Virus record (IMG/VR): IMGVR_UViG_3300028173_000012
Span: 1 to 60,135 of that record
Origin: a virus
DNA: 60,135 bases
Direction: 5' to 3' (one strand)
The notes under the pieces were generated by a model. The model saw nothing but the letters and a program-made list of their open reading frames with translations, made no database searches and was not told the origin of the DNA. Positions 20,775 through 28,412 of this stretch are shown here, piece after piece. Both the position numbers and the translations under genes were made by a program. Within the stretch, counting starts at the first letter, position 1. Every line of letters begins with the position of its first letter.

Positions 20775-20954
20775 TTATTTGGTGTATTCGATTTTTATTT
20801 CTAACCATTCGTTTCGTAACCATTTTCTTGTGTTGTCCATCAAAACGTATGAGGATAGTGCCCCGTAATTGTCCCGGGTTTGCAGGACGAGACCTAGCGA
20901 GCCTGTGTTCGTGTTGGCCACGATCGACCCGATTTCATAATACTCAGTCGTCAT
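20775..20954 (-). CDS. SH3/KOW-like small protein, 59 aa
   Basis: ATG at 20954 overlaps the stop of the next upstream gene (ATGA). The sequence has YEIGSIVANTNTGSLGLVLQ, the same opening as 20951-21127 (YDVGDLVIDASGNIGLVVE), so a tandem paralogue. Ends WLEIKIEYTK. Confidence 0.6.
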   Translation of the reverse strand: MTTEYYEIGSIVANTNTGSLGLVLQTRDNYGALSSYVLMDNTRKWLRNEWLEIKIEYTK

Positions 20955-21127
20955 CGTTCCTTCCTCAAAAACAAATCAGGGTATGGGCCGGCGTAGCAAA
21001 ACCTGCGACTGTCTTCCAACGTATACACCAAGTCAACATGCCCATCAGGATCCAGCATGATTTCCACAACAAGGCCGATATTTCCTGAGGCGTCTATTAC
21101 AAGATCGCCAACATCATAGTTTTCCAT
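20951..21127 (-). CDS. SH3/KOW-like small protein
   Basis: 58 residues from the ATG at 21127: YDVGDLVIDASGNIGLVVEI, then DLVYTLEDSRRFCY. Overlaps its neighbours at both ends. Tandem paralogue of 20775-20954 and 21114-21338. Confidence 0.6.
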   Translation of the reverse strand: MENYDVGDLVIDASGNIGLVVEIMLDPDGHVDLVYTLEDSRRFCYAGPYPDLFLRKER

Positions 21128-21338
21128 GCCTAACACTTCCTTTGTGCTCTATAAAGCGTGTGTCCGGATACCAACCTTTGACGCCGTCAATCAAGACCTC
21201 GACCTGGGCGTACCCGCCTGGGTCATCGATGTCGACAACCAGCCCGATTTGTTTTGTCACCTTGCAAATCACGATGGCGCCGATTGCGTAATCGGGTTCC
21301 TTCCACTTTAGTGGGTCGCGAGGTTTGCTATTTTCCAT
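21114..21338 (-). CDS. SH3/KOW-like small protein
   Basis: 74 residues with YAIGAIVICKVTKQIGLVVDI and QVEVLIDGVKGWYPD, the same pattern as its downstream neighbours. Overlaps both adjacent genes by 14-31 bases. Confidence 0.6.
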   Translation of the reverse strand: MENSKPRDPLKWKEPDYAIGAIVICKVTKQIGLVVDIDDPGGYAQVEVLIDGVKGWYPDTRFIEHKGSVRHGKL

Positions 21339-21655
21339 TCCTCGATTTTCCTCCCGAGCACGAGATGGGCGTCCATCATGTTTGCAATGTATTCTGGAGT
21401 TGCGTCTTGCAGGCGTAAACCCTTTTCTTGTCGTCTTACAACACCATCATCAGCTGTTGCAACCATCCAGCCAGGACCTGGAACAGGATTGCCTCTGTCT
21501 TCCATCTGTTTGTGCCAGCTCCTGGTATCAGGAATCGTGACCTTTTCAATAAGAAGCCCTGGTTGCTTGTGGAAAATGTGTTTTCCTGTCTTAGTTTTTG
21601 TGCTGCGCTTTTTGCTAATCAGCACAACCAAATCGCCTACCTTGTAATGGCTCAT
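21308..21655 (-). CDS. SH3/KOW-like protein, 115 aa
   Basis: Opens YKVGDLVVLISKKRS and continues with GLLIEKVTIPDTRSWHKQ; longer than its paralogues, with a helical C-terminal tail. Overlaps 21114-21338 and 21652-21927. Confidence 0.6.
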   Translation of the reverse strand: MSHYKVGDLVVLISKKRSTKTKTGKHIFHKQPGLLIEKVTIPDTRSWHKQMEDRGNPVPGPGWMVATADDGVVRRQEKGLRLQDATPEYIANMMDAHLVLGRKIEEWKIANLATH

Positions 21656-21927
21656 TCCTCACCTCGAAGTGCTTTTGCAGAAGGACTCTCAAACTCGGCC
21701 TCGATTTCTCGCTCAGCTTCTCGGAGTGACCTGTCATATTCGGTTCCTGATTTATCCACAAACTTTGCATATCTGGCCAGCTCAATCGCCAGCTTCATCG
21801 CATTTTTTGCCTTCATATGAAATGGAATGCCCCCTGGGCGAGCCTGTGTTTTGACCTTAAGGATCACAGATTCATCCTGAGATGTCACGTCAAGCGACCA
21901 TTGAGGCCCAAAATCAATAAATGCCAT
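21652..21927 (-). CDS. unknown protein, 91 aa
   Basis: Beta-rich N-terminus (FGPQWSLDVTSQDESVILKV) and a charged helical C-terminus (YDRSLREAEREIEAEFES). Same operon as the SH3-like genes, next to the promoter at 21948. Confidence 0.55.
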   Translation of the reverse strand: MAFIDFGPQWSLDVTSQDESVILKVKTQARPGGIPFHMKAKNAMKLAIELARYAKFVDKSGTEYDRSLREAEREIEAEFESPSAKALRGEE

Positions 21928-21947
21928 TGTATCTCTCCAGTGTATTC

Positions 21948-21975
21948 ATTCTATCATGATTTGATGTATTTTACA
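21948..21975 (-). promoter_or_regulatory. early-type promoter, weaker -10
   Basis: TGTAAA, 16 bp, TAGAAT; upstream of the 20775-21927 operon. Confidence 0.7.
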
Positions 21976-21988
21976 CGATGCGTGCACG

Positions 21989-22321
21989 TTACTGGAATAT
22001 TCTTTCTGGCAATCCGTCGAGAGCCTTTTTAGCAGCCCACATATCCTCGCCGTACATTTGAATGATGTAATGTGGGGCAGACTCAATCGACTCGTCAACC
22101 ATCACCCATTCACACCCATTTAGAACCGCCACCGGAACTTTGTTACCTCGGTAGAGTAAGTCTAAACTGCCTGTTCGTTCAACCCATCCTCGCTTTGTGC
22201 TAACGATTGGGTATTCTGTGCTGATATATTCTCTTGGGCATGCCACCAGGTAAGTTTGGTCATCGCTGACACATCCTGTCATTGCGATTATCATTACGAA
22301 GATGGCAAGTAGACGTTTCAC
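21989..22321 (-). CDS. lipoprotein, GTG start
   Basis: 110 residues from a GTG at 22321 that overlaps the upstream stop (GTGA). Signal sequence KRLLAIFVMIIAMTGC with a lipobox ending in Cys; mature part with three more Cys and a helical C-terminus. The longer open frame upstream lacks a signal and overlaps 22318-22512, so it is rejected. Function unknown. Confidence 0.65.
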   Translation of the reverse strand: MKRLLAIFVMIIAMTGCVSDDQTYLVACPREYISTEYPIVSTKRGWVERTGSLDLLYRGNKVPVAVLNGCEWVMVDESIESAPHYIIQMYGEDMWAAKKALDGLPERIFQ

Positions 22322-22512
22322 AAATCGCGTTGGCGTCGTCGAGCGTCTTCTTTTCGTCGGTCGACCAAACTGTCCTGGGCGTTTGCAACATCTCGCAAGA
22401 GCTTCCTGAATTTCGGGCTGATACCACGTTTCTCCAGGAATCTTGCGGTGACCCATTTTAGGTCCGCATCAGCCGAGATAAGCTTGGTGATTATTTTGTT
22501 CATGTTTGCCAT
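22318..22512 (-). CDS. unknown small basic helical protein
   Basis: 64 residues; GGTGG upstream. Sequence IITKLISADADLKWVTARFLE and a Lys/Arg-rich tail (RRKEDARRRQRDL). Translationally coupled to the lipoprotein. Confidence 0.55.
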   Translation of the reverse strand: MANMNKIITKLISADADLKWVTARFLEKRGISPKFRKLLRDVANAQDSLVDRRKEDARRRQRDL

Positions 22513-22562
22513 TGTATTCCACCTGCTCAGTGAATGATGTGCTATGACACATCGGGTTACAA

Positions 22563-22952
22563 TTAATCGTAGTACGAGAAACTACGGGGTGCACGACGGC
22601 GAGCACGTTTGGCCTTTGATGCTCCGCCGCTGACTAGTACTGCCAGTACTTGCTCGACTGACGTGCCATATTGAGCTGCAAATTCATCGTCAAGCGATGT
22701 GACAATATTGCCAAGCTGGCTATCACGGTCTGTAAGCTTGAGCCATGGCTGCCCCTTGTGGGTTCTGGGCTGGTATTGAATATACGGAATGTCTTCCGGT
22801 AATACCTGCATCGTAAATGCCTTTGAGAGGGCTGTCAGCTCATTTTTATTCGGGCTGAGTGCCGTGGCACTATCTCCCGCATCAGAGCCAAAATCGTATC
22901 TACGACCAGACTGTTCAACCAACTGCCTAATTTGTTTTCGCGTGATCTTCAT
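22563..22952 (-). CDS. CTS-leader protein with a shared C-terminal domain
   Basis: 129 residues starting MKITRKQIRQLVEQS. Residues from about 40 on match the C-terminal third of 37830-38513: a conserved PYIQYQ/FIDYQ motif, LKLxDRxxQLGN, GT(S/T)VE(Q/D)VLA(V/F)LV, then a Lys/Arg tail ending in a Tyr-Asp. So a paralogous domain carried on two CTS-like leaders. Function unknown; the basic tail suggests DNA contact inside the head. Confidence 0.7.
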   Translation of the reverse strand: MKITRKQIRQLVEQSGRRYDFGSDAGDSATALSPNKNELTALSKAFTMQVLPEDIPYIQYQPRTHKGQPWLKLTDRDSQLGNIVTSLDDEFAAQYGTSVEQVLAVLVSGGASKAKRARRRAPRSFSYYD

Positions 22953-23023
22953 AGTCCCTCCTGCGGATTATGTTACTTTGTTCGTGACGTGCAAACCATT
23001 TGCTGTCACTTATTTATTTTTCT

Positions 23024-23374
23024 TCATTCAAACATGTCACTTGAGAAAAAGCGTAGAACCAATGGTTCCTCTGATGCATAATCAAATTGGACTGGCATCA
23101 TAAATATTTCCTCACTAATGACAAATGTATTTGTTACGTCGCCCTCACCTTTCATGAGCTCGAGCACACATTTCACTTTTTGACCGTGTAACTTCATGTA
23201 TTTTTTAATGTCGTCCTTCAACGGGACATACATTTCAAAACTAACATGCCCAACCATTGGGTTGGCACCAACCCTGCGAATCAGTGACGCATCAATTAGT
23301 GTTTCAGATGCGTCGTCGCTTAGTACGTTGAGTCGAAACTGAAACTCTTTTTTCGCTTCAAACTGCGTTGTCAT
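23024..23374 (-). CDS. unknown protein, 116 aa
   Basis: Beta-rich with FRLNVLSDDASETLID, GHVSFEMYVPLKDD and FVISEEIFMMPV. Preceded by a normal start; tRNA-Gly lies upstream. Could be a virion component, but no family is recognised. Confidence 0.55.
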   Translation of the reverse strand: MTTQFEAKKEFQFRLNVLSDDASETLIDASLIRRVGANPMVGHVSFEMYVPLKDDIKKYMKLHGQKVKCVLELMKGEGDVTNTFVISEEIFMMPVQFDYASEEPLVLRFFSSDMFE

Positions 23375-23390
23375 TTATTCCTCTTATCTG

Positions 23391-23457
23391 TGGATGGGTG
23401 TCCAGGAGTCGAACCTGGCACGCTGGCTACGTGTTTCATCCAATAGAAACACACCCA
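23391..23457 (-). tRNA. compact tRNA-Gly(GCC)-like
   Basis: Acceptor TGGGTGT/ACACCCA, T-arm CCAGG-TTCGACT-CCTGG, CCA encoded. The D-stem is 5 bp (GTTTC/GAAAC) with no 8-9 linker, the anticodon loop TAGCCAG has A33, and the variable loop is nearly absent (63 nt without CCA). Confidence 0.65.
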
Positions 23458-23511
23458 TGCTTTTCTCTAAATTCAATTGTCAAAGTCGTTACGGGCGCGA
23501 AGCTCGTGTGT

Positions 23512-23519
23512 ATAAATAG
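23512..23519 (-). promoter_or_regulatory. late-type motif CTATTTAT
   Basis: Upstream of tRNA-Gly, next to the early-type promoter. Confidence 0.35.
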
Positions 23520-23520
23520 C

Positions 23521-23548
23521 ATCATAACACGATTTTTGACAATTTACA
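23521..23548 (-). promoter_or_regulatory. early-type promoter, weaker -10
   Basis: TGTAAA, 16 bp, TATGAT; upstream of tRNA-Gly, with a short TTTGACAATTG leader piece shared with other tRNA operons. Confidence 0.65.
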
Positions 23549-23562
23549 CTAATCTTTTTCAC

Positions 23563-23928
23563 TTATTTCTTTTCGCAGCCGAAAACTGCACACTCCGTTC
23601 GGACAACCATACGGCTTACTGACGCGGTAATCACCTCAACATTTTCCGACGTCACAGCCGTGGTGACAGCTCGGTGAAGTGCCACATCACGGATGTCCTC
23701 TGCTCGAGGAAGACTGGCTACTGCAGAGAGCAGGCACCCGACAATAACTGATCCCTTGATCCATCTTGTATATTTTGTGCGTTCTTCAGCCCTGGTATCT
23801 TTGTTCCCCAGCACAATCAAAAGTGCGAAAAACGTAACGAAACAGGCAGTAGTGCCCAAAGCGGCACCCAGATGCACATTCTCCATCCACGCCCAGAAAA
23901 AATTCTCGTCCAAAATATTCATACTCAT
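23563..23928 (-). CDS. small membrane protein, two TM segments
   Basis: About 121 residues; ATG at 23928 overlaps the stop of 23925-24617. Two hydrophobic segments (ACFVTFFALLIVLG and VIVGCLLSAVASL) separated by a basic loop, then a Cys-containing C-terminus. Holin-like topology is possible but not established. Confidence 0.6.
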   Translation of the reverse strand: MSMNILDENFFWAWMENVHLGAALGTTACFVTFFALLIVLGNKDTRAEERTKYTRWIKGSVIVGCLLSAVASLPRAEDIRDVALHRAVTTAVTSENVEVITASVSRMVVRTECAVFGCEKK

Positions 23929-24617
23929 TCTCCCTTCGCCAAGTATGCCAGCTTCAAAAAGTCTGGTGCATCCCGGCATTCTGCATATTCCTGATTCATT
24001 TCACGAATACAATTCATCCTACGCTCATCATCCAACCATGGCGTTTCATGGCACAGCCTAAGGATTTCTTCGTTGATGCTGTCGAAGGCTCGCTTCCGGA
24101 GCCATTTGGCGTGATTTGTTAGGTTGTTTACCAGAAGACGGTTTTCCAAAACAATCTTGCGGGCTTGCTTGAGTCCTTCGGCATCAAACCCAACCGTGTA
24201 ATCACACTTCACCAGCCGACAGCGCATGGCACCGTACTTGTTCTGGGAATCATCGATGATGATGTAGGGAGATCCAATCTTGTCATTGTCCTCTAGCCAT
24301 CGGCGACATGGGTCGCCACCACCGGAGCAACAATCTGTCTGAAAGATGTCAATCGTGTGGGCATGACGGGAGCCCGCCGCCGCTAGAACTTCGCGCATCC
24401 TTTCAATTGTTCGACCATTCCATGCCGTGTTGAACACGATGACAGGATTGTGTGACCGAATGACCGTTGGTGCTGCAAAAACAGAAGCTGGTCGTCCAAT
24501 GAAATCAAACAGGTTGTCGAGGTGCGCGACGTTCTCAGGAAGCATATGATCCTGGGTGTGGGTGTTGGCAACGCCATCGACATCGAGGAAGACGAACATG
24601 TCAGGCTTGTTATTCAT
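23925..24617 (-). CDS. HAD-like hydrolase, SAK RNA-repair type possible
   Basis: 230 residues. HAD motif I FLDVDGVAN near residue 10 (nucleophile Asp and DxD), FNTAWNG at the motif II position, and PYIIIDDS at motif IV. HAD domains of this short-cap kind occur in multi-domain phage RNA repair proteins ('Swiss army knife' HAD). The C-terminal part has a charged helical region with CHETPWLDDERR. Co-operonic with 24614-24925. A 3' or 5' phosphatase role in RNA end healing is inference. Confidence 0.7.
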   Translation of the reverse strand: MNNKPDMFVFLDVDGVANTHTQDHMLPENVAHLDNLFDFIGRPASVFAAPTVIRSHNPVIVFNTAWNGRTIERMREVLAAAGSRHAHTIDIFQTDCCSGGGDPCRRWLEDNDKIGSPYIIIDDSQNKYGAMRCRLVKCDYTVGFDAEGLKQARKIVLENRLLVNNLTNHAKWLRKRAFDSINEEILRLCHETPWLDDERRMNCIREMNQEYAECRDAPDFLKLAYLAKGE

Positions 24618-24925
24618 GGGTTCGGGTTCCTCGGGTGCTGCCCAAGTGGGGTGTCCTGCGAAACCGGCTCGATGTTGTTAAGGTGGTATCTCACAGTCCT
24701 GGCCTTTTGTATCGGTAGGGGACGACTTGGGTATTCCATCGTTTCACGCAGTTCAATATCAAACGTAAGCATGCCGTCTGGGTGCTGATTCACCTTGGTC
24801 ACGATGCCAACATGGGCACCGCATGCGAGACCAATTTGATTGCCTTTCAGTCTAACCTTGTCGCCGACCGCAGGCCCGAGCGTGGTATATTCATGGATCC
24901 ATTGCAGTGTTTCAGTCTTAGTCAT
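24614..24925 (-). CDS. SH3/KOW-like protein, about 103 aa
   Basis: Start at 24925 overlaps the upstream stop, giving MTKTETLQWIHEYTTLG then VGDKVRLKGNQIGLACGAHVG, another SH3/KOW-like pattern. The longer frame upstream is a shadow of 24918-25166. Stop overlaps the HAD gene start. Confidence 0.6.
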   Translation of the reverse strand: MTKTETLQWIHEYTTLGPAVGDKVRLKGNQIGLACGAHVGIVTKVNQHPDGMLTFDIELRETMEYPSRPLPIQKARTVRYHLNNIEPVSQDTPLGQHPRNPNP

Positions 24926-25166
24926 CGGTGAGCACCTCTGGGAATTCCAGCATTTCAAGGTCGACGCCCTTCGCCACCTTGTCAACAAACTGCCGGGTGC
25001 GCTTTGCCTCAATGATCGCATCAAGGAGATCCTGTAAGCAGTAGATCTTATTTCGATCACTTGGAGACAGAGCCTTGAATTCAGCTGTGTTGGCGTACAG
25101 GTATAAGCGTTGATCCTCATGCTCAATCTCTTCTAGGCTCTTTTTCATAATATCGTCGACAGTCAT
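24918..25166 (-). CDS. unknown acidic helical protein
   Basis: 82 residues, helical throughout (DIMKKSLEEIEHEDQRLYLY, LQDLLDAIIEAKRTRQFVDK). First gene of the operon driven by the promoter at 25211. No family recognised. Confidence 0.6.
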   Translation of the reverse strand: MTVDDIMKKSLEEIEHEDQRLYLYANTAEFKALSPSDRNKIYCLQDLLDAIIEAKRTRQFVDKVAKGVDLEMLEFPEVLTDD

Positions 25167-25210
25167 GTGATACCTCTGGTTTGGGTCACCACCATCCTGG
25201 CAACATATCC

Positions 25211-25238
25211 ATTATACCATGCTTTTACGATGTTTACA
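25211..25238 (-). promoter_or_regulatory. early-type promoter
   Basis: TGTAAA, 16 bp, TATAAT; an inverted repeat (25239-25259) sits just upstream of its -35. Confidence 0.85.
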
Positions 25239-25259
25239 CATGAACGATGAGCATTCATG
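25239..25259. repeat. inverted repeat at promoter
   Basis: CATGAA/TTCATG around a 9-nt centre, adjoining the -35 of the promoter. A near-identical repeat sits in the same place at 37790-37810. Possible operator or end of the upstream transcript. Confidence 0.45.
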
Positions 25260-25274
25260 TGAATCTGGCACACA

Positions 25275-25508
25275 TTATCGTGCTTTATTTCTAGCGTCTT
25301 CAAGCCGGGCCATGACTTCCATTTCTAAGTCGGGCCAGTCGTCATCAAATGGCATCGGCACCAGATTTCCAATTTCTTGCGAAATAACCTGTGAAAGGCT
25401 ATGCTCGTCCCAACTTGCCCATCCCGGCATAATAAGGACCTCATCAACAACCATCGCCGCCTCATCACCTGCAGGATCAGTTGTTACATCGTTTTGTGAT
25501 TTACGCAA
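25275..25508 (-). CDS. unknown acidic protein, TTG start
   Basis: About 77 residues if a TTG at 25508 is used; an ATG 18 codons in is the alternative. Acidic, with WASWDEHSLSQVISQEIG and a helical C-terminus. Directly follows 25512-26267. Start is uncertain. Confidence 0.45.
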   Translation of the reverse strand: MRKSQNDVTTDPAGDEAAMVVDEVLIMPGWASWDEHSLSQVISQEIGNLVPMPFDDDWPDLEMEVMARLEDARNKAR

Positions 25509-25511
25509 TAT

Positions 25512-26267
25512 TCATGTCCACTGCTTTGGGTCAACTTCATCTCCAAGTTCGTCGTATATCGGGAGCCCGAACCCTGCAAGCATCGCTAATTTTTTGTCGA
25601 CTGCTTTCGCCTGCGCCGGAATATAGCTGTCCTTGAAAAATGCGGGATTGAGACGAATTGCGACGGGTGTCCAGTTGGCAATGATTCCTTCATTGGTTGC
25701 CCAAGAATCTGTAGCACCTTTGAATGATCCTTTGTCCAAAATGGTATTCATGTGCGAGCGGTCGTTCGACATTCTGCCACGCTTCGGGACGCCCGAGCTT
25801 TTATATTTTGCCCTGAGTTTTGGTGGCAGGTTGCTATATCCCGTGTACAAGTCGTCCATGTCATTTGATGCATACGTCGTGCGGCCCTTGATTTCGACAC
25901 CAACTGTGCCCCAAGAACTCGATACGATCTCGCCTGGCGCGTAAAGGACGGCGGAAATCTCATCCTTGTGCCGACCTGGCGCTGCCACTCTGCCGACTGA
26001 GGTTTCGTTAACTCGCCGATATGAGAACCAATGAACCTTCGTTAATGAGTCGAAAAACGCATGGTCAGCTTCTTCTTTCCAAATTGTTTTTAGCGCCCGG
26101 GCATGCCGTTTCGGTTCGGCATCCTCAGGTCTATGAAATGTTGATGTCTCTTCGGTGTCGTTTGGGCCGTATGATGGCTCTCTGTGATTGTGCTCACCAG
26201 ATCTGCTGACAAATGTTGCGTAATCTTCTTTTAGAAATTCGGCAATGAGCTCTCGTAATAGTTTCAT
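25512..26267 (-). CDS. unknown-domain paralogue A
   Basis: 251 residues, the first of three tandem homologues (with 26264-27016 and the C-terminal part of 27018-28274). N-terminus MKLLRELIAEFLKED is an amphipathic helix ending in Glu/Asp, like T4 Alt/IP capsid-targeting peptides. Conserved blocks: WKEEADHAFFDSL, HKDEISAVLY, SNDMDDLYTGYSNL, SSGVPKR, NEGIIANW. Invariant His, Asp, Glu, Arg and Trp suggest an enzyme. I do not recognise the family; an injected host-modifying enzyme is inference. Confidence 0.7.
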   Translation of the reverse strand: MKLLRELIAEFLKEDYATFVSRSGEHNHREPSYGPNDTEETSTFHRPEDAEPKRHARALKTIWKEEADHAFFDSLTKVHWFSYRRVNETSVGRVAAPGRHKDEISAVLYAPGEIVSSSWGTVGVEIKGRTTYASNDMDDLYTGYSNLPPKLRAKYKSSGVPKRGRMSNDRSHMNTILDKGSFKGATDSWATNEGIIANWTPVAIRLNPAFFKDSYIPAQAKAVDKKLAMLAGFGLPIYDELGDEVDPKQWT

Positions 26268-27016
26268 AAGTTACCCACCGCGTGCCTTAGCACCTTCACA
26301 TCATCGTATGACTTGATTTGCGTGTCGTTTTTATCGTAAACAGGTAGTCTCAGCTCATTCGCCACGCTTATTAATTGCGACCACCATGCTTCATGCATCC
26401 ACACCGCGCCTTCCATAAATCTAATTGCCACAACATACCAATTAGCTACTAATCCTTCATTTGTTTTCCATTGACTTTTCGTGTATGAGCCGGCATCAAG
26501 TATATAGCCGGCGGATGTCTTTTTGTTGAAAACAAGCGGCCGCTTGGGCACACCAGAATTTTTGAATTTGTTTCTTATTTCCTGTGGCAAATTGCTATAG
26601 CCTGTATAGAGCGAATTCATATCATTCGCAGCAAGCGTGACATGTCCTTCGACTTGCAAACCGACATTGCCCCAATCATCATCAGGCGATTCTGTTTCAT
26701 CGTACAGAATAACTGATATTTCATCTTTGTTTTGCCGACCTGTAACACGCCTGATTATTTTTTCGTGGTTCCTTGTTGGTGAAATCCAGTGGATTTTTGT
26801 CAGCGAGTCAAAAAATGAATGGTCGGCCTCTTCTTTCCAGGTTGTCTTTATTTGCCTGGCCATATTCTTTTTACTTTTTTCGTCGGGCTTATCAAATGTC
26901 GAATAAGGGGTTAGCGTCGATGAATGTGATGAATACTTCATTCCATCAGTTCGTTGTTGGAACCCTGCTGCATCCTCCATGAGTACTTCTCTAACAACAT
27001 CATCGATTAAACTCAT
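26264..27016 (-). CDS. unknown-domain paralogue B
   Basis: 250 residues, homologous to 25512-26267 along its length: WKEEADHSFFDSL, NKDEISVILY, NDMNSLYTGYSNL, NSGVPKR, NEGLVANW. N-terminus MSLIDDVVREVLMEDA is again a short helix ending Glu-Asp. Stop overlaps the start of paralogue A, so co-translated. Confidence 0.7.
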   Translation of the reverse strand: MSLIDDVVREVLMEDAAGFQQRTDGMKYSSHSSTLTPYSTFDKPDEKSKKNMARQIKTTWKEEADHSFFDSLTKIHWISPTRNHEKIIRRVTGRQNKDEISVILYDETESPDDDWGNVGLQVEGHVTLAANDMNSLYTGYSNLPQEIRNKFKNSGVPKRPLVFNKKTSAGYILDAGSYTKSQWKTNEGLVANWYVVAIRFMEGAVWMHEAWWSQLISVANELRLPVYDKNDTQIKSYDDVKVLRHAVGNL

Positions 27017-27017
27017 T

Positions 27018-28274
27018 CTACACTTCCCACTGCGGCGGTTCAGCCTCTGTCACAATGTCGCCGTTGGGCGCATAAACCTTTAGCCCAACTTCTTCACAAA
27101 AGTCTAGAAGATGTTGCTGTACAGCTTCTGCAGCATCGAAAAAATCGACTGATATACGAATAGATACTAATTCCCAATTGGCAATGATCCCTTCATTTCT
27201 TGATGTGTTTTTGAATGACCTTGCATCCAAAATATACTTTTCCATGGAATACTTGCTGGCCTTTGACGGCCTTTTTGGCACCCCTGAGCTTTTAAAAGAA
27301 GCCCTTACCGACTTTTTCAAATTGCCATACCCGGTAAACAACGAGTCCATGTCATTAGACGCGAGCGTAGTGCGCCCCTGTATTTGAAGACCTACAGGTC
27401 CCCATTTTGAATGTATGTTTCGAGTAGGTGAATACAGCGCCACTGATATTTCGTCTTTGTTCCTGCCGTTATTCATCGCTCGGTCGATTATGTGCATGGG
27501 CGATTTTGCTCGGTCTGTATCAAGCCAGTGAACCTTAATCAATGATGCGAAGAATGCATGATCGGCTTCTTCTTTCCAGACTGTTTTTATGTGGCGACTT
27601 TTCTTTTTTCTATCGGCATCATCGGGAGTTTCAAATGTCGTAAATTCACCGAAATTCTCCCGACTTTGATAGTAATTGTCGTCGACTGTGCGCTTGATGA
27701 ACGTTCGCAAATCTTCTTTCAGCGAAGGCTTCGCGGCGGCATTCTTCACTTTTGCAATCAATTCAGGCGTGAACCCGAAGAACAAATCTGCTGCCTCAAA
27801 CTGTTTCACTGTGAACCAGCGCTCACCTTTGGTTTCATGTTCAAACCCAGCGGCTGGTGCAGGATCCCATTCATCTTTTTCGGTTTTTGCCACCGTGGCG
27901 ACGAATGTTTTATATTTGAAACCTCTGTCCTCATATAGATACGTGTCAATCACACGACTTTTTGGGACAGAACCACATTCTTCACGAACTTCTTCAATAG
28001 CTTGCTTATAAAACCGCTTGCTGTCATCTGCAAGAACATGTTCTTTCGGGATGGGTACGGGCCATTTCTGTTCTCGCTGGCCTTCAACGTGGATACCACC
28101 TCCAGGGAAACCCCACTGGCCAGCGCCTCCCATAACATCATCAGCTCTATGTTGCAAGAATACGGTGCCGTCTTCTTGGCACACAAAAACAACGCCAGCA
28201 CCTGCGATTCCCCAATATTGTTGTTGGGTTTCTTCTAGCAGGAGGCTGCGAACATATCGACGTAATGGATTCAT
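27018..28274 (-). CDS. Nudix hydrolase fused to unknown-domain paralogue C
   Basis: About 418 residues from the ATG at 28274, five bases after ATATTTAG with no ribosome-binding site. N-terminal helix (PLRRYVRSLLLEE), then a Nudix domain: GFPGGGIHVEG and AIEEVREECG form the Nudix box, with an insertion of about 25 residues between them. From about residue 200 the third copy of the tandem domain (WKEEADHAFFASL, NKDEISVALY, NDMDSLFTGYGNL, SSGVPKR, NEGIIANW). Nudix enzymes cleave nucleoside diphosphates linked to X (ADP-ribose, NAD, caps), so the partner domain may act on related molecules. Confidence 0.75.
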   Translation of the reverse strand: MNPLRRYVRSLLLEETQQQYWGIAGAGVVFVCQEDGTVFLQHRADDVMGGAGQWGFPGGGIHVEGQREQKWPVPIPKEHVLADDSKRFYKQAIEEVREECGSVPKSRVIDTYLYEDRGFKYKTFVATVAKTEKDEWDPAPAAGFEHETKGERWFTVKQFEAADLFFGFTPELIAKVKNAAAKPSLKEDLRTFIKRTVDDNYYQSRENFGEFTTFETPDDADRKKKSRHIKTVWKEEADHAFFASLIKVHWLDTDRAKSPMHIIDRAMNNGRNKDEISVALYSPTRNIHSKWGPVGLQIQGRTTLASNDMDSLFTGYGNLKKSVRASFKSSGVPKRPSKASKYSMEKYILDARSFKNTSRNEGIIANWELVSIRISVDFFDAAEAVQQHLLDFCEEVGLKVYAPNGDIVTEAEPPQWEV

Positions 28275-28278
28275 ATGA

Positions 28279-28287
28279 CTAAATATT
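28279..28287 (-). promoter_or_regulatory. late-type motif ATATTTAG, leaderless gene
   Basis: Five bases before the ATG at 28274. Confidence 0.5.
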
Positions 28288-28315
28288 GAAAGCGCTGTCA
28301 TTTACTTATATTATT

Positions 28316-28405
28316 TGGTACCACCGGTGGGAGTCGAACCCACACGCCCAGTTAAGGACACCAGATTTTGAGTCTGGCATGTCTCACCAATTCCATCACG
28401 GTGGC
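28316..28405 (-). tRNA. tRNA-Leu(CAA)
   Basis: Acceptor GCCACCG/CGGTGGT, anticodon stem CCAGA/TCTGG, loop CTCAAAA giving CAA, long variable arm, CCA. Isolated from the main array. Confidence 0.93.
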
Positions 28406-28412
28406 ATTTTGT

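Noticed and set aside
25512-28274. Calling the tandem domain an Alt-type ADP-ribosyltransferase
   Set aside because: The N-terminal helix resembles T4 Alt processing sites, but no R, STS and ExE set in the right order could be identified.
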